DNA of 64,000 nucleotides from Lachnospiraceae bacterium UBA7093 (GTDB lineage Bacteria; Bacillota; Clostridia; Lachnospirales; Lachnospiraceae): NCBI GenBank assembly GCA_002492465.1, contig DKYT01000013.1:49337-113336 (forward strand), given 5' to 3'. A program made the position numbers and the translations under genes. Positions 8,020 to 16,553 of the stretch are shown piece by piece (the first letter of the stretch is position 1; each line of letters begins with the position of its first letter). Below the pieces are notes generated by a model. It was not told the origin of the DNA. It made no database searches and saw only the letters and a program-made list of their open reading frames with translations.

Positions 8020-9914
8020 GAATTTTCCTTTCTTTTACTGCGTTTGTTCTCATACATTGCCTGATCGGCATGCTCAAACATTTCTGACAGATCGGAGGGA
8101 CTGGCAGGTATCTGCACACAAAAACCGCAGCTCACCTGTATCAGATACGCCTTTGTGTGAAGTTTATTGTAATTGTTCAAATATTGATGGACGTTATCGA
8201 TCAGCTGAGATGCTTTTTCAGCAGTACAGTCCGGAGCCAGGATCTGAAATTCGTCTCCGCCCGGACGGGAGCAGATATAGCCGGGCGCTGCGGCGCTTTC
8301 CAGAGCGTGGGCGAGCACCTGAATTGCAAAATTCCCTTCCCCATGTCCGAAGTTATCGTTGATGGACTTCAGGCTGTCCAGGTCAAACATGAAGGCTGCC
8401 ACAGGCTGCTGCCGGGCGATTGCCTGCTCGAAGGCAGGAACAGAGAGAAGTTTAAAGCCCTGACGGTTCAGCAGTCCGGTGAGTTCATCCTTGGTGTAAA
8501 TATCTTCCAGACGTCCCACCAAAAGTCCAAGACTTTTCTTATCATAGAGGCTTTTCAGCATGTTGTTTACATTTAAAAGCCAGGAGATAAAAGAGAAGGA
8601 ATATCCAATCTGATCATTTTCAAAGGAGAGGGCAATATATCCAAAGCTTTGCTCCCCAAAAAACAGGGGGGCATAAGTATAGGAAAATACATCTTCGCTG
8701 TAAAGATAATCGGGAAGTGTGCTGCGCTTGGTAAAAGTGCATTCAGGAAGCCGCTTCCCGTTTTTAAAGGCAAGCTTTAAAAGAACGGTATCTGAATTGC
8801 AGGCACGTTCTGTGGTAAGAGTGATTTCCCGGATGTGACCGGAAATTCGATCCCAGTCCTCGTAAAGACACAGGTAGAATTCTTTGCAGCCGGGAAGCGC
8901 CTGTACAAAGCCTGCGAGAATATCCATACCCTCGTCAAGATCCTTCACACCCTGCAAATTGGCGGACATATGCATATTCAGGATTAAGTATTCTTCCAGA
9001 CGGGAGATCTGCTGGTCCAGCTTCCGGGCGTAGGAGTAGTTGGAGGTGACAGGACTGTTACAGCCGCAGGAAGCGCCGATGCTTGGGGTTGCGTAAACGG
9101 TAGTGACAGAAGGAACTTCCTTTTTATGGGCGAGCTTTGAGAGATGTTCCACAGCCGCTTCGCCTACCTGATCTATGGGGAAAGTGACGGAGGTCAGCTG
9201 AGGAGAAGTCATTTGACCGAAGGCAAGGGTATCGCATCCGGTTACGGCAATCTGTCCAGGAATCGTTATGCCCCGTTCTTTTAAAAGGGAAATAAGGGAC
9301 AGAGCAATTCTGTCGTTATAGCAGACGATTGCCTCCGGCATTGCCGGCAAATCCATGATTTTGTCAAGCGCTTCTTTTATGCTTTCCTGTGAAAAACCGC
9401 AGGAGAGAAAACAATTCTCAAGGGGAAGGGAAAGGGCGTTCATCCCTTCTATAAACGCCTGTCTGCGCAGGGCGTCAGATTCCGTCTCCACCAGGCTGCC
9501 CAGATAACAGATTCTTTTGTAGTGATGGACGTTCCCAAGATGTAAAACCAGATCTTTCACCGGTCTGTGATTTTCAAGAGTAATGCGGGGATAAACGGAA
9601 GGACTTTGGCTGATATCGATTATAGGACAGGAAAATTTTTCCTGGAGCAGCTTTTCAATATCCTTTCCCAGGGAGGATAGAAGATAAGTGCTGGAAACCA
9701 GAATCATGCCAACATAATCCTCCGGTTTTGGGATCGTTAAAATGCTGGTTTCCCCGATAACGTAGTCCCCCAGATTTTCCCCGTCATTGGAGGCAAAGAT
9801 TTCCACCAGATAACCAAACTCCTTTGCCTTTTTAACAACACCGGATAACAGCCGGCTTTGATAGTCTCCGTAAATATGAGAAATAAACACGCCAATTTTT
9901 TTGTGATGATACAT
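8016..9914 (-). CDS. LacI-type sensor domain fused to GGDEF diguanylate cyclase
   Basis: The 632-residue protein starts with a periplasmic-binding-protein-like domain of the LacI/GalR regulator type (about residues 5-310; note KIGVFISHIYGDYQSRLL and AIVCYNDRIALSLISLLKERG), but has neither a helix-turn-helix nor a signal peptide or membrane helix, so it should be cytoplasmic. A region of about 150 residues without recognised motif follows, then a GGDEF domain with FDLDSLKSINDNFGHGEG and the intact signature RPGGDEF at residues 552-556, consistent with synthesis of cyclic di-GMP. No RxxD inhibitory site is visible five residues before the signature. The ATG at 9914 is chosen because AGGGGGGA precedes it; an upstream TTG-type extension would overlap the ABC-F gene. 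It lies 16 bases behind the ABC-F gene and is probably co-transcribed. Confidence 0.85.
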   Translation of the reverse strand: MYHHKKIGVFISHIYGDYQSRLLSGVVKKAKEFGYLVEIFASNDGENLGDYVIGETSILTIPKPEDYVGMILVSSTYLLSSLGKDIEKLLQEKFSCPIIDISQSPSVYPRITLENHRPVKDLVLHLGNVHHYKRICYLGSLVETESDALRRQAFIEGMNALSLPLENCFLSCGFSQESIKEALDKIMDLPAMPEAIVCYNDRIALSLISLLKERGITIPGQIAVTGCDTLAFGQMTSPQLTSVTFPIDQVGEAAVEHLSKLAHKKEVPSVTTVYATPSIGASCGCNSPVTSNYSYARKLDQQISRLEEYLILNMHMSANLQGVKDLDEGMDILAGFVQALPGCKEFYLCLYEDWDRISGHIREITLTTERACNSDTVLLKLAFKNGKRLPECTFTKRSTLPDYLYSEDVFSYTYAPLFFGEQSFGYIALSFENDQIGYSFSFISWLLNVNNMLKSLYDKKSLGLLVGRLEDIYTKDELTGLLNRQGFKLLSVPAFEQAIARQQPVAAFMFDLDSLKSINDNFGHGEGNFAIQVLAHALESAAAPGYICSRPGGDEFQILAPDCTAEKASQLIDNVHQYLNNYNKLHTKAYLIQVSCGFCVQIPASPSDLSEMFEHADQAMYENKRSKRKENS

Positions 9915-9930
9915 AATCGTTCCCCCCTGG

Positions 9931-11838
9931 CTATTCTGCCATTGTTTCCCATTGCTGATACAAGGAGGCAAGCTTTTGACCAAGCGCCTCCTGTTGGATG
10001 GATAATTCCTGAAGTTTTGCGGCGTCTACCGCTATTTCAGGCTGTGCCATTTGATCTTCAAGGGCTGCAATCTGGTTTTCCAGAGCAGTGATCGCTTCCT
10101 CGCATTTTTTCAGGTCATTTTCCTTTTTTCTCGCCTTTGCCTGCTGTTCCTTTTTTGCCTGCCAGTCCAGCTTTGTCTCCGAGGGCGGCTCTTCCTTTTT
10201 GGAGGAAGGAGCAGAAGAGAAAGGCGTAGAAAGGGTATTTTTCTTTTCCAGATAGTAATCGTAATTTCCCAGATAGTTGGTCAGGACTTTATGACTAAGC
10301 TCCAGAATCCGGCTTGCGGTGCGGTTAATAAAATAACGGTCATGGGATACGTAAAGTACGGTTCCTTCATATGCGTTCAGGGCGTCCTCCAGAATCTCCT
10401 TTGAAGTGATGTCCAGATGGTTGGTAGGCTCATCCAGGATCAGGAAATTGGATTCCGACAGCATCAGCTTGGCAAGGGATACCCGCCCCCGCTCACCGCC
10501 GCTGAGATCGCCGATTCTTTTATATACATCCTCCCCGGTAAAGAGGAAAGCGGCAAGGGTACTGCGGATCTCAGTGTTGTTCAGATAAGGATAGGCATCG
10601 GATATTTCCTCAAATAAGGTTTTCTCCGTATGCAGAACATGGTGTTCCTGGTCGTAGTAGCCAATATGTACATTTGTGCCCAGAGAAACAGAGCCGGTAT
10701 CCGCTTCCAGAAGTCCGTTGATGATTTTCAGAATGGTGGTTTTACCGGTGCCGTTATCTCCGATGATGGCAACGTGTTCTCCCCGTTTAAGATCCATGGA
10801 AAGTCCGGTGAAAAGAGGGGCTTCTCCAAATGTCTTGGAGAGATTTTCAATGTGGAGCACATCGTTTCCGCTGATGCACCTTGGCGTCAGGGTCATATGA
10901 ATATCGGTGCGCGCCGTAGTGGGCTTATCCAGTACTTCCATTTTATTTAACAGTTTTTCGCGGCTTTCGGCGCGTTTGATGGATTTTTCCCGGTTAAAGG
11001 ATCGGAGCTTTTCAATCACTTCTTCCTGATGTTTGATTTCCTGCTGCTGTTTGAAATAGGCGTTTAAGGCGGCAGTGCGGAGCTGTTCCTTTTTGACGGC
11101 GTAATCGGAATAATTGCCTGTAAAGGAAGCAGCGTTGGTCTGGTCGATTTCAATGACCTTTCCGGCGATTCGGTCCAGAAAGTAGCGGTCATGGGAGACC
11201 ACCAGGACAGCGCCTTTATAATTTAAAAGATAGGTTTCCAGCCAGGCAATGGAATTCAAGTCCAGATGATTGGTAGGCTCGTCCAAAATAATCAGGTCTG
11301 GCTTAAGGAGCAGGAGACGCCCCAGAGCCACTCGTGTTTTCTGTCCCCCGGAAAGGGTGGCTATGGGATGGGAAAATTCCCCTTCCTCAAATCCAAGTCC
11401 TTTAAGGACGCCTGCAATCTCACTTTTATAAGCATAACCGTTGGCAAGCTCAAAGGCGTGGGTAAGGCGAGTATAGGTGTCCATAAGATTTTCCAGCGCC
11501 TCGCCGGATGCCTGTTTCATGGAAAGCTCCAGCTGCCGGATTTTTCGCTCGGTTTCAATTACGTCGGCTTTTACGGAGAGAAGCTCGTCATAGATGGTAT
11601 TTTCACTGTTTACATCCTGATTCTGAGCAAGATAACCCAGGGTTTTTCCCTTGGCAAGGGTGACGACCCCCTGATCAGGGGACAGTTCCCCCACTATGAT
11701 GCGCAGCAGGGTGGTTTTGCCTGCGCCGTTAATGCCTACCAAAGCAGCCTTGTCATAATCTTCAATATGAAAAGAAACGTTGGAAAGCACAGGCTTTTCC
11801 GCGAATGCTTTTGATATATTCTGACATGATAAAATCAT
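9931..11838 (-). CDS. ABC-F family ATPase
   Basis: The 635-residue soluble protein carries two ABC nucleotide-binding domains and no membrane segments, the layout of ABC-F proteins that act on the ribosome. The first domain has Walker A GINGAGKTT (35-43), signature LSGGQKTRVALGRLLL and LILDEPTNHLD; the second has GDNGTGKTT, LSGGERGRVSLAKLML and LILDEPTNHLD. A charged interdomain linker (FNREKSIKRAESREKLL) and a C-terminal coiled coil rich in Lys, Glu and Gln complete it. The length and coiled-coil tail resemble the YdiF/Uup group of translation factors rather than dedicated antibiotic-resistance members, but a resistance role cannot be excluded. It heads a two-gene minus-strand operon with the GGDEF protein. 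Confidence 0.9.
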   Translation of the reverse strand: MILSCQNISKAFAEKPVLSNVSFHIEDYDKAALVGINGAGKTTLLRIIVGELSPDQGVVTLAKGKTLGYLAQNQDVNSENTIYDELLSVKADVIETERKIRQLELSMKQASGEALENLMDTYTRLTHAFELANGYAYKSEIAGVLKGLGFEEGEFSHPIATLSGGQKTRVALGRLLLLKPDLIILDEPTNHLDLNSIAWLETYLLNYKGAVLVVSHDRYFLDRIAGKVIEIDQTNAASFTGNYSDYAVKKEQLRTAALNAYFKQQQEIKHQEEVIEKLRSFNREKSIKRAESREKLLNKMEVLDKPTTARTDIHMTLTPRCISGNDVLHIENLSKTFGEAPLFTGLSMDLKRGEHVAIIGDNGTGKTTILKIINGLLEADTGSVSLGTNVHIGYYDQEHHVLHTEKTLFEEISDAYPYLNNTEIRSTLAAFLFTGEDVYKRIGDLSGGERGRVSLAKLMLSESNFLILDEPTNHLDITSKEILEDALNAYEGTVLYVSHDRYFINRTASRILELSHKVLTNYLGNYDYYLEKKNTLSTPFSSAPSSKKEEPPSETKLDWQAKKEQQAKARKKENDLKKCEEAITALENQIAALEDQMAQPEIAVDAAKLQELSIQQEALGQKLASLYQQWETMAE

Positions 11839-11870
11839 AATAACACATCCTTTAATAAAATCTCAGTATC

Positions 11871-11899
11871 AGTTTACAGATGATAAAAGGGAATGTCAA
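11871..11899 (-). promoter_or_regulatory. predicted promoter of the ABC-F/GGDEF operon
   Basis: On the minus strand a consensus TTGACA -35 box (11899-11894) is followed after 17 bases by TAAACT (11876-11871). The -35 box is the left arm of the palindrome at 11892-11911. Confidence 0.6.
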
Positions 11900-11911
11900 T
11901 GAATTGACATT
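11892..11911. promoter_or_regulatory. 20-bp palindrome shared by two divergent -35 boxes
   Basis: AATGTCAAT and ATTGACATT form a perfect 9-bp inverted repeat with a two-base spacer. Each arm contains TTGACA, one on each strand, and each is at 17 bases from a -10-like hexamer of a divergent promoter. It may be a repressor operator or simply two overlapping promoters that compete for polymerase. Confidence 0.65.
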
Positions 11912-11932
11912 ATTTTAACAGTGTTATATATT
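11904..11932 (+). promoter_or_regulatory. predicted promoter of the rex operon
   Basis: TTGACA (11904-11909) and TATATT (11927-11932) are separated by 17 bases. The spacer contains TTAACAGTGTTAT, an imperfect inverted repeat around one base. Its half-sites point the opposite way to those in the usual Rex operator, so autoregulation by Rex is only a possibility. Confidence 0.65.
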
Positions 11933-11994
11933 ATTTTTATAATGTAGATAACTGTCGGGCGGATAAAAAGCCGGAGGCAGCGGGAGGAAGCTTT

Positions 11995-12636
11995 TTGGAA
12001 AATAAAGAGATTTCACAAGCCGTAATCGGACGGCTTCCCAGATATTTCAGATATTTAGGTGAACTTAAGGACGAAGGGATCGAGAGAATATCTTCCCAGG
12101 AGCTGAGTGATATCATGCAGGTGACGGCTTCTCAGATCCGTCAGGATTTCAACAATTTTGGAGGCTTTGGTCAACAGGGATACGGCTATAAGGTGGAATA
12201 TTTATATGAGGAGATCGGCAAAATTTTAGGGCTTGACAAGACTCATAACCTGATCATCATCGGCGCGGGAAATTTAGGGCAGGCGCTTGCCAATTATATG
12301 AATTTTGAGAGAAGAGGCTTCCTGTTTAAAGGAATATTTGACAATAACCCTGCGCTTTTCGGGAAAAAAATCCGAAATATGGAAATAAAGCCCATGGAAG
12401 AAATGGAAGCCTTCGTAAAAGAAAACGGCATTGACATAGCGGTTCTTACCATTCCTAAGGGAAGTGCTGTGGAAGTGGCGGGAAAGCTGGTGGAGAATGG
12501 AATCAGGGGCATTTGGAATTTTGCCCATGTGGATCTTCCCGTTCCTGCAGAGATTCAGGTGGAAAATGTCCATTTATCGGACAGTCTGATGAAACTGGCA
12601 TATAATATCAATCGCTATGAGCAGAATGAGCTTTAA
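11995..12636 (+). CDS. rex: redox-sensing transcriptional repressor Rex
   Basis: Rex is a homodimeric repressor that senses the NADH/NAD+ ratio and controls fermentation and electron-transfer genes in Gram-positive bacteria. The 213-residue product matches the family over its full length: an N-terminal winged helix (ISQAVIGRLPRYFRYL, then SSQELSDIMQVTASQIRQDF), followed by a Rossmann domain with the dinucleotide-binding motif IIGAGNLGQALANY. The start codon is TTG at 11995, supported by GGGAGGAAG just upstream; no in-frame ATG fits. It is the first gene of a run that continues with a coiled-coil gene, nnr, alr and mazF. Confidence 0.95.
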   Translation: MENKEISQAVIGRLPRYFRYLGELKDEGIERISSQELSDIMQVTASQIRQDFNNFGGFGQQGYGYKVEYLYEEIGKILGLDKTHNLIIIGAGNLGQALANYMNFERRGFLFKGIFDNNPALFGKKIRNMEIKPMEEMEAFVKENGIDIAVLTIPKGSAVEVAGKLVENGIRGIWNFAHVDLPVPAEIQVENVHLSDSLMKLAYNINRYEQNEL

Positions 12637-12671
12637 ACGTTTTGACAGCAACGGCAAGGGAGGAATAGAAG

Positions 12672-13295
12672 ATGTCAAGATCAGAGGAAACGTATCGGTC
12701 CGCAATGGCGGATTCGGTGCTTAACGGTAAGAAAATACCGATTCTTACACTGGATCACAAATGGCATAAGTTGTTTACCCAGGCAGAACCCACGAAAAGG
12801 ATCAAACGGCACGAAGAGGAATTAAATGAGCTGATCAAAAGGAGAGGCAAGGCGAATACGGAGATCAAGGAAATCCAGCGCCTGAAAAAGAGGCTGATGC
12901 AGGAAATCATGGAAAATGCAGAAAGCGCATCCTCCGGAAACGATTTAAGAGCGATCAAAAAAACCCAGGAAAATACCCGGCTTCTGGGCGAATGCAATGA
13001 GAAAATTGCCGCCTATGAGGATGAATTGCTGGCGCTTCCCAGGGAGATTGACAGGGTCAACAAGGAGTTGACCATGGAAACCATGGAAATATGTTATGAA
13101 AGACTAAGGGAAAATGAGCGGGAGATTGCGGAGATTACCAAATGGGCGGCGCGGGTTAAGGAAGAGCTGAAGGAAAAGCTGGTTCAGAAACAGGAAAAGG
13201 AACAGATGAACCAGGAGCTTTATTCTTACATGCACGACGTGTTTGGCATGGATGTGATTAACTTGTTTGACAGGCAGTATAAGGAAAAAAAATAA
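12672..13295 (+). CDS. uncharacterised coiled-coil protein
   Basis: I do not recognise this 207-residue protein. It is soluble, has no signal peptide, and about three quarters of it (from about residue 40 to 190) is predicted coiled coil, with regular Lys/Glu/Leu heptads such as RIKRHEEELNELIKRRGKA and EIQRLKKRLMQEIMENAE. The N terminus (KKIPILTLDHKWHKLF) and C terminus (YMHDVFGMDVINLFDRQY) look globular. The ATG is preceded by GGGAGGAA. It sits between rex and nnr in what looks like one operon. Related short coiled-coil proteins may occur at this place in other Lachnospiraceae, but I cannot confirm that here. Confidence 0.75.
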   Translation: MSRSEETYRSAMADSVLNGKKIPILTLDHKWHKLFTQAEPTKRIKRHEEELNELIKRRGKANTEIKEIQRLKKRLMQEIMENAESASSGNDLRAIKKTQENTRLLGECNEKIAAYEDELLALPREIDRVNKELTMETMEICYERLRENEREIAEITKWAARVKEELKEKLVQKQEKEQMNQELYSYMHDVFGMDVINLFDRQYKEKK

Positions 13296-13310
13296 CGGGA
13301 TTGATGTAAA

Positions 13311-14825
13311 ATGAATTATGTTGTGACGGCAGGGGAAATGAAAGAGTATGACAGGGATACCATCGAGAGGATTGGTATCCCTTCTATGGTTTTAATGGAG
13401 AGGGCGGCTTTGGGGACGGCGGAAGCAATTTTGCAGAGCAGACCCATGCCGGAGACGGTGCTTGTGGTCGCAGGAACCGGAAACAACGGAGGCGACGGGC
13501 TTGCAGTGGGGAGGCTCCTTGCCTTAAAAGGCGCCAGGGTCACCTTCTGTCTTGCAGGCGACAGGGATAAAATGACGCTGGAAACGAAAAAGCAGCTTGC
13601 TATTTTAGAAAATTTGGGGTTTTCCACCATGGGCAATTTGGGGAGCGGGGAATATGATATGGTAGTGGATGCTCTTTTGGGAATCGGACTGTCCCGGCAG
13701 GTAACGGGAGCGTATCTTGCGCTGGTGAAACAGATCAACAGGTGCAGGGAGAGAGGAAGTTATGTGTGTTCAGTGGATATCCCCTCCGGCATCTGTGCAG
13801 ATACGGGAGAAATACTGGGGGATGCGGTGAAAGCGGACCTTACGGTAACCTTTGCCTTTGCAAAGCGGGGATTGCTTTTGTATCCGGGAAGGACCTATGC
13901 GGGAAAGGTTGTAGTGTGGGACATCGGCATTACGGAAAGTGCCTTCCAAAGGGAGATGCCGGGGGCATTCTGTTATGCGCCCGGGGATCTGAAAGGACTG
14001 CTTCCCAAACGAAGACCGGACGGAAATAAAGGTACCTTTGGCAAGGTGCTTCTGATTGCGGGAAACCGTGATATGAGCGGCGCCTGTATTTTAAGCGGAA
14101 AGGGTATTTTGAGATCCGGAGCCGGTATGGTGAAAATTGTGACGCCTGCCTGTAATCGGGAGATTGTACAGAGAGCTTTTCCGGAAGCAATGCTGTATAC
14201 TTATGAGGAAGCTCCGGAACCGGAACGGCTGAAGGAATGCCTGGAATGGGCGGATGTTTTGGTGGCGGGACCGGGCATGGGAAAAGATGAGAAGGCGTTT
14301 TCGCTGATGCAGGGCGTGCTGGCAGACCAAAGAAAACCGGCAGTAATTGATGCGGACGGATTGAATTTGATTGCCGCCAGCAAGGAGCTTCAAAGCCTTG
14401 CAAGGAAAAGAGGAAGAGAAAAGCTTATTATGACGCCCCATCCGGGAGAACTGATCCGGCTTGGAAACCGGGATATGGAATACTACCGGAAAAACAGGGA
14501 AAAGCTGGTTTGGGAGCTGGCGGATCGGTTTGACTGTATTATGGCAGCGAAGGACGCGGTTACCCTGGGGGTACAGTCCGGCAGAAAAGAAATATATATC
14601 AATACCTCCGGAAACAACGGCATTGCCACGGCAGGCAGCGGAGATATACTTGCCGGCATGATCGGAGGATTGCTGGCACAGAAGATGGAGAGCTTTGAGG
14701 CAGTATGCTTAGGAATCTATCTTCATGGACTTGCAGGGGAGGAAGCCGTCCGCCAAAAGGGAACCATGGGAACGGTGGCTTCGGATATACTGGAGGCGCT
14801 GCCAGTGCTTACAAAGACTTGTTAG
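13311..14825 (+). CDS. nnr: bifunctional NAD(P)HX epimerase/dehydratase
   Basis: The enzyme repairs hydrated NADH and NADPH. The N-terminal domain (about residues 1-215, YjeF_N) epimerises NAD(P)HX and shows GTGNNGGDGLAVGRLL and VDALLGIGL. The C-terminal domain (about 220-500, carbohydrate-kinase fold) is the ADP- or ATP-dependent dehydratase, with GNKGTFGKVLLIAGN, AGPGMGKDE, TPHPGELIRL and the catalytic loop TAGSGDILAGMIGG. The total of 504 residues is normal for the fused bacterial form. It starts 15 bases after the coiled-coil gene and is followed 13 bases later by alr, so the genes probably share a transcript. Confidence 0.94.
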   Translation: MNYVVTAGEMKEYDRDTIERIGIPSMVLMERAALGTAEAILQSRPMPETVLVVAGTGNNGGDGLAVGRLLALKGARVTFCLAGDRDKMTLETKKQLAILENLGFSTMGNLGSGEYDMVVDALLGIGLSRQVTGAYLALVKQINRCRERGSYVCSVDIPSGICADTGEILGDAVKADLTVTFAFAKRGLLLYPGRTYAGKVVVWDIGITESAFQREMPGAFCYAPGDLKGLLPKRRPDGNKGTFGKVLLIAGNRDMSGACILSGKGILRSGAGMVKIVTPACNREIVQRAFPEAMLYTYEEAPEPERLKECLEWADVLVAGPGMGKDEKAFSLMQGVLADQRKPAVIDADGLNLIAASKELQSLARKRGREKLIMTPHPGELIRLGNRDMEYYRKNREKLVWELADRFDCIMAAKDAVTLGVQSGRKEIYINTSGNNGIATAGSGDILAGMIGGLLAQKMESFEAVCLGIYLHGLAGEEAVRQKGTMGTVASDILEALPVLTKTC

Positions 14826-14838
14826 AGGAGAAAACAGG

Positions 14839-16029
14839 ATGGAAAGATACCAGAGGGTTTATGCCCAGATTGATTTGGACGCTGTCAAAAGCAATATGGA
14901 ACATATGAAGGCAAATATCGGAGCTGCAACCAAAATAATGGGAGTGATCAAAACCGACGGGTACGGTCATGGGGCTGTTCCCATAGCAAGGGAGCTGGAA
15001 AAGCTGGATTATCTTTATGGCTTTGCCGTTGCCACTGCGGAAGAGGCATGCAGCCTCCGGAATGGAGGGATTTCCAGACCGATCCTGATTCTTGGATATA
15101 CCTTTCCCTACAGCTATGAAAAAATGATACAGGAGGAGGTTTCCCTTGCCCTGTTCAGAAGAGATACTTTGGAAACGCTTTCCCGTACGGTAAAAAGCCT
15201 GGGGCAGAAGGGAATAGATAAAAAGGCGAAAGTACATATTAAAGTGGATACGGGAATGAGCCGAATCGGCATCAAACCGGATCAGGAAGGGCTTTCCTTT
15301 GTGGCGGATGCTTTCAAGACGCCGGGCATTGAGGTGGAAGGGATTTTTACCCATTTTGCCAGAGCAGACGAAACCGATAAAACCCCGGCAAAGCAGCAGA
15401 TTGCCTTGTTTTGCCGGTTTATAGATCAGATCCGGGAAAAAACCGGCAGGGAGATCCCCATTAAGCACTGCTCCAACAGCGCGGGGATTGTGGAACTGCC
15501 CCAGGCGAATATGGATTTGGTGCGGGCGGGGATTACCCTTTATGGGTTATGGCCTTCCCCCCAGGTAAAAAGGGATATTGTGACCCTTACGCCTGTGATG
15601 AGTCTTTACAGCACCATCGTGTACGTAAAGGAAATTGAAGCGGGCGTTTCAGTGAGCTATGGGGGAACCTTTACCGCGCCTGAAAGAATGCGGATCGCTA
15701 CAGTCCCGGTAGGCTATGGGGACGGCTATCCCAGAGGATTGTCAGGAAAAGGATTTGTACTGGTGCATGGAAAAAAGGCGCCCATTTTGGGCAGGGTATG
15801 CATGGATCAGTTTATGATAGATGTAACGGAAATTCCCGAAGCTGTAGAGGGAGATCGGGTAACGCTGATCGGACGGGACGGACAGAAACAGATCACTATG
15901 GAGCAGCTGGGAGAACTATCCGGCAGATTTAACTATGAATTTGCATGCTGCATTGGAAAGCGGGTTCCCAGAATTTATATAAAAGATGGAAAGATTCTGG
16001 ATACCGATGAACAGAGCCAGGATTTTTAA
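14839..16029 (+). CDS. alr: alanine racemase
   Basis: Alanine racemase makes D-alanine for peptidoglycan, using pyridoxal phosphate. The 396-residue product shows the cofactor lysine in MGVIKTDGYGHGA (the usual motif has KADAYGHG; here Thr replaces Ala), the barrel motif KVDTGMSRIGI, and the second catalytic region with Tyr in SVSYGGTFTAPE followed by VPVGYGDGYPRGLSG and GRVCMDQFMIDV. I place the start at 14839, where AGAGGAG lies upstream; a longer open frame from 14725 would run inside nnr. mazF follows, the same order as alr-ndoA in Bacillus. Confidence 0.95.
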   Translation: MERYQRVYAQIDLDAVKSNMEHMKANIGAATKIMGVIKTDGYGHGAVPIARELEKLDYLYGFAVATAEEACSLRNGGISRPILILGYTFPYSYEKMIQEEVSLALFRRDTLETLSRTVKSLGQKGIDKKAKVHIKVDTGMSRIGIKPDQEGLSFVADAFKTPGIEVEGIFTHFARADETDKTPAKQQIALFCRFIDQIREKTGREIPIKHCSNSAGIVELPQANMDLVRAGITLYGLWPSPQVKRDIVTLTPVMSLYSTIVYVKEIEAGVSVSYGGTFTAPERMRIATVPVGYGDGYPRGLSGKGFVLVHGKKAPILGRVCMDQFMIDVTEIPEAVEGDRVTLIGRDGQKQITMEQLGELSGRFNYEFACCIGKRVPRIYIKDGKILDTDEQSQDF

Positions 16030-16113
16030 CTGCATCTGAATACCTTCTGACAATACGGTTATACTATTTATCAACTTGAAAAGATCCTATTGTAATGAAG
16101 GGTGTGTGAAAAG

Positions 16114-16461
16114 GTGAGAAGAGGAGATATTTATTATGCGGATTTAAGACCGGTGGTAGGTTCGGAGCAGGGAGGAATCAGACCGGTATTGATTATACAG
16201 AACGACGTAGGAAACAAGCACAGCCCCACCGTTATTTGTGCGGCGATTACCTCTAAAATGAATAAGGCAAAGCTGCCTACCCATATAGAGCTGAGTTCCG
16301 GAAAATACGATATGGAAAGGGATTCTGTTATTTTACTGGAGCAGCTTCGCACCATTGATAAGACTCGTCTGAAGGACAAAGTATGTCATCTGGACGAGGG
16401 AATTATGAAACGGGTTAATCACGGGCTTATGGTCAGCCTGGAGCTGGGTACATATGTGTGA
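16114..16461 (+). CDS. MazF/EndoA-type mRNA interferase toxin
   Basis: The product (115 residues) is a PemK/MazF-fold endoribonuclease very like Bacillus EndoA: RRGDIYYADLRPVVGSEQGG, then RPVLIIQND, AAITSK and DSVILLEQLRTIDKTRL. The conserved Arg and Thr of the active site appear in RPVLII and AAITSK. Start: GTG at 16114 has AAGGG eleven bases upstream; a GTG at 16102 is in frame but has no room for a ribosome binding site. A weak TATACT at 16060-16065 could give a local promoter. No antitoxin gene fits in the 84 bases between alr and this gene, nor in the 92 bases behind it, so it looks like a toxin gene without an adjacent MazE. Confidence 0.9.
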   Translation: MRRGDIYYADLRPVVGSEQGGIRPVLIIQNDVGNKHSPTVICAAITSKMNKAKLPTHIELSSGKYDMERDSVILLEQLRTIDKTRLKDKVCHLDEGIMKRVNHGLMVSLELGTYV

Positions 16462-16491
16462 ACCGGTGGAAGGCTCCCCAAAAGGCAAAAC

Positions 16492-16520
16492 TTGACGATA
16501 AGAACAGGAAATGATATAGT
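16492..16520 (+). promoter_or_regulatory. predicted promoter of the CNNM/yebC operon
   Basis: TTGACG (16492-16497) and TATAGT (16515-16520) are 17 bases apart, and the -10 is extended (TGATATAGT). The start codon of the next gene is 34 bases downstream behind AAAGGAGATGA. Confidence 0.7.
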
Positions 16521-16553
16521 CTATCTTGATATTTTACAAAAGGAGATGAAGAA

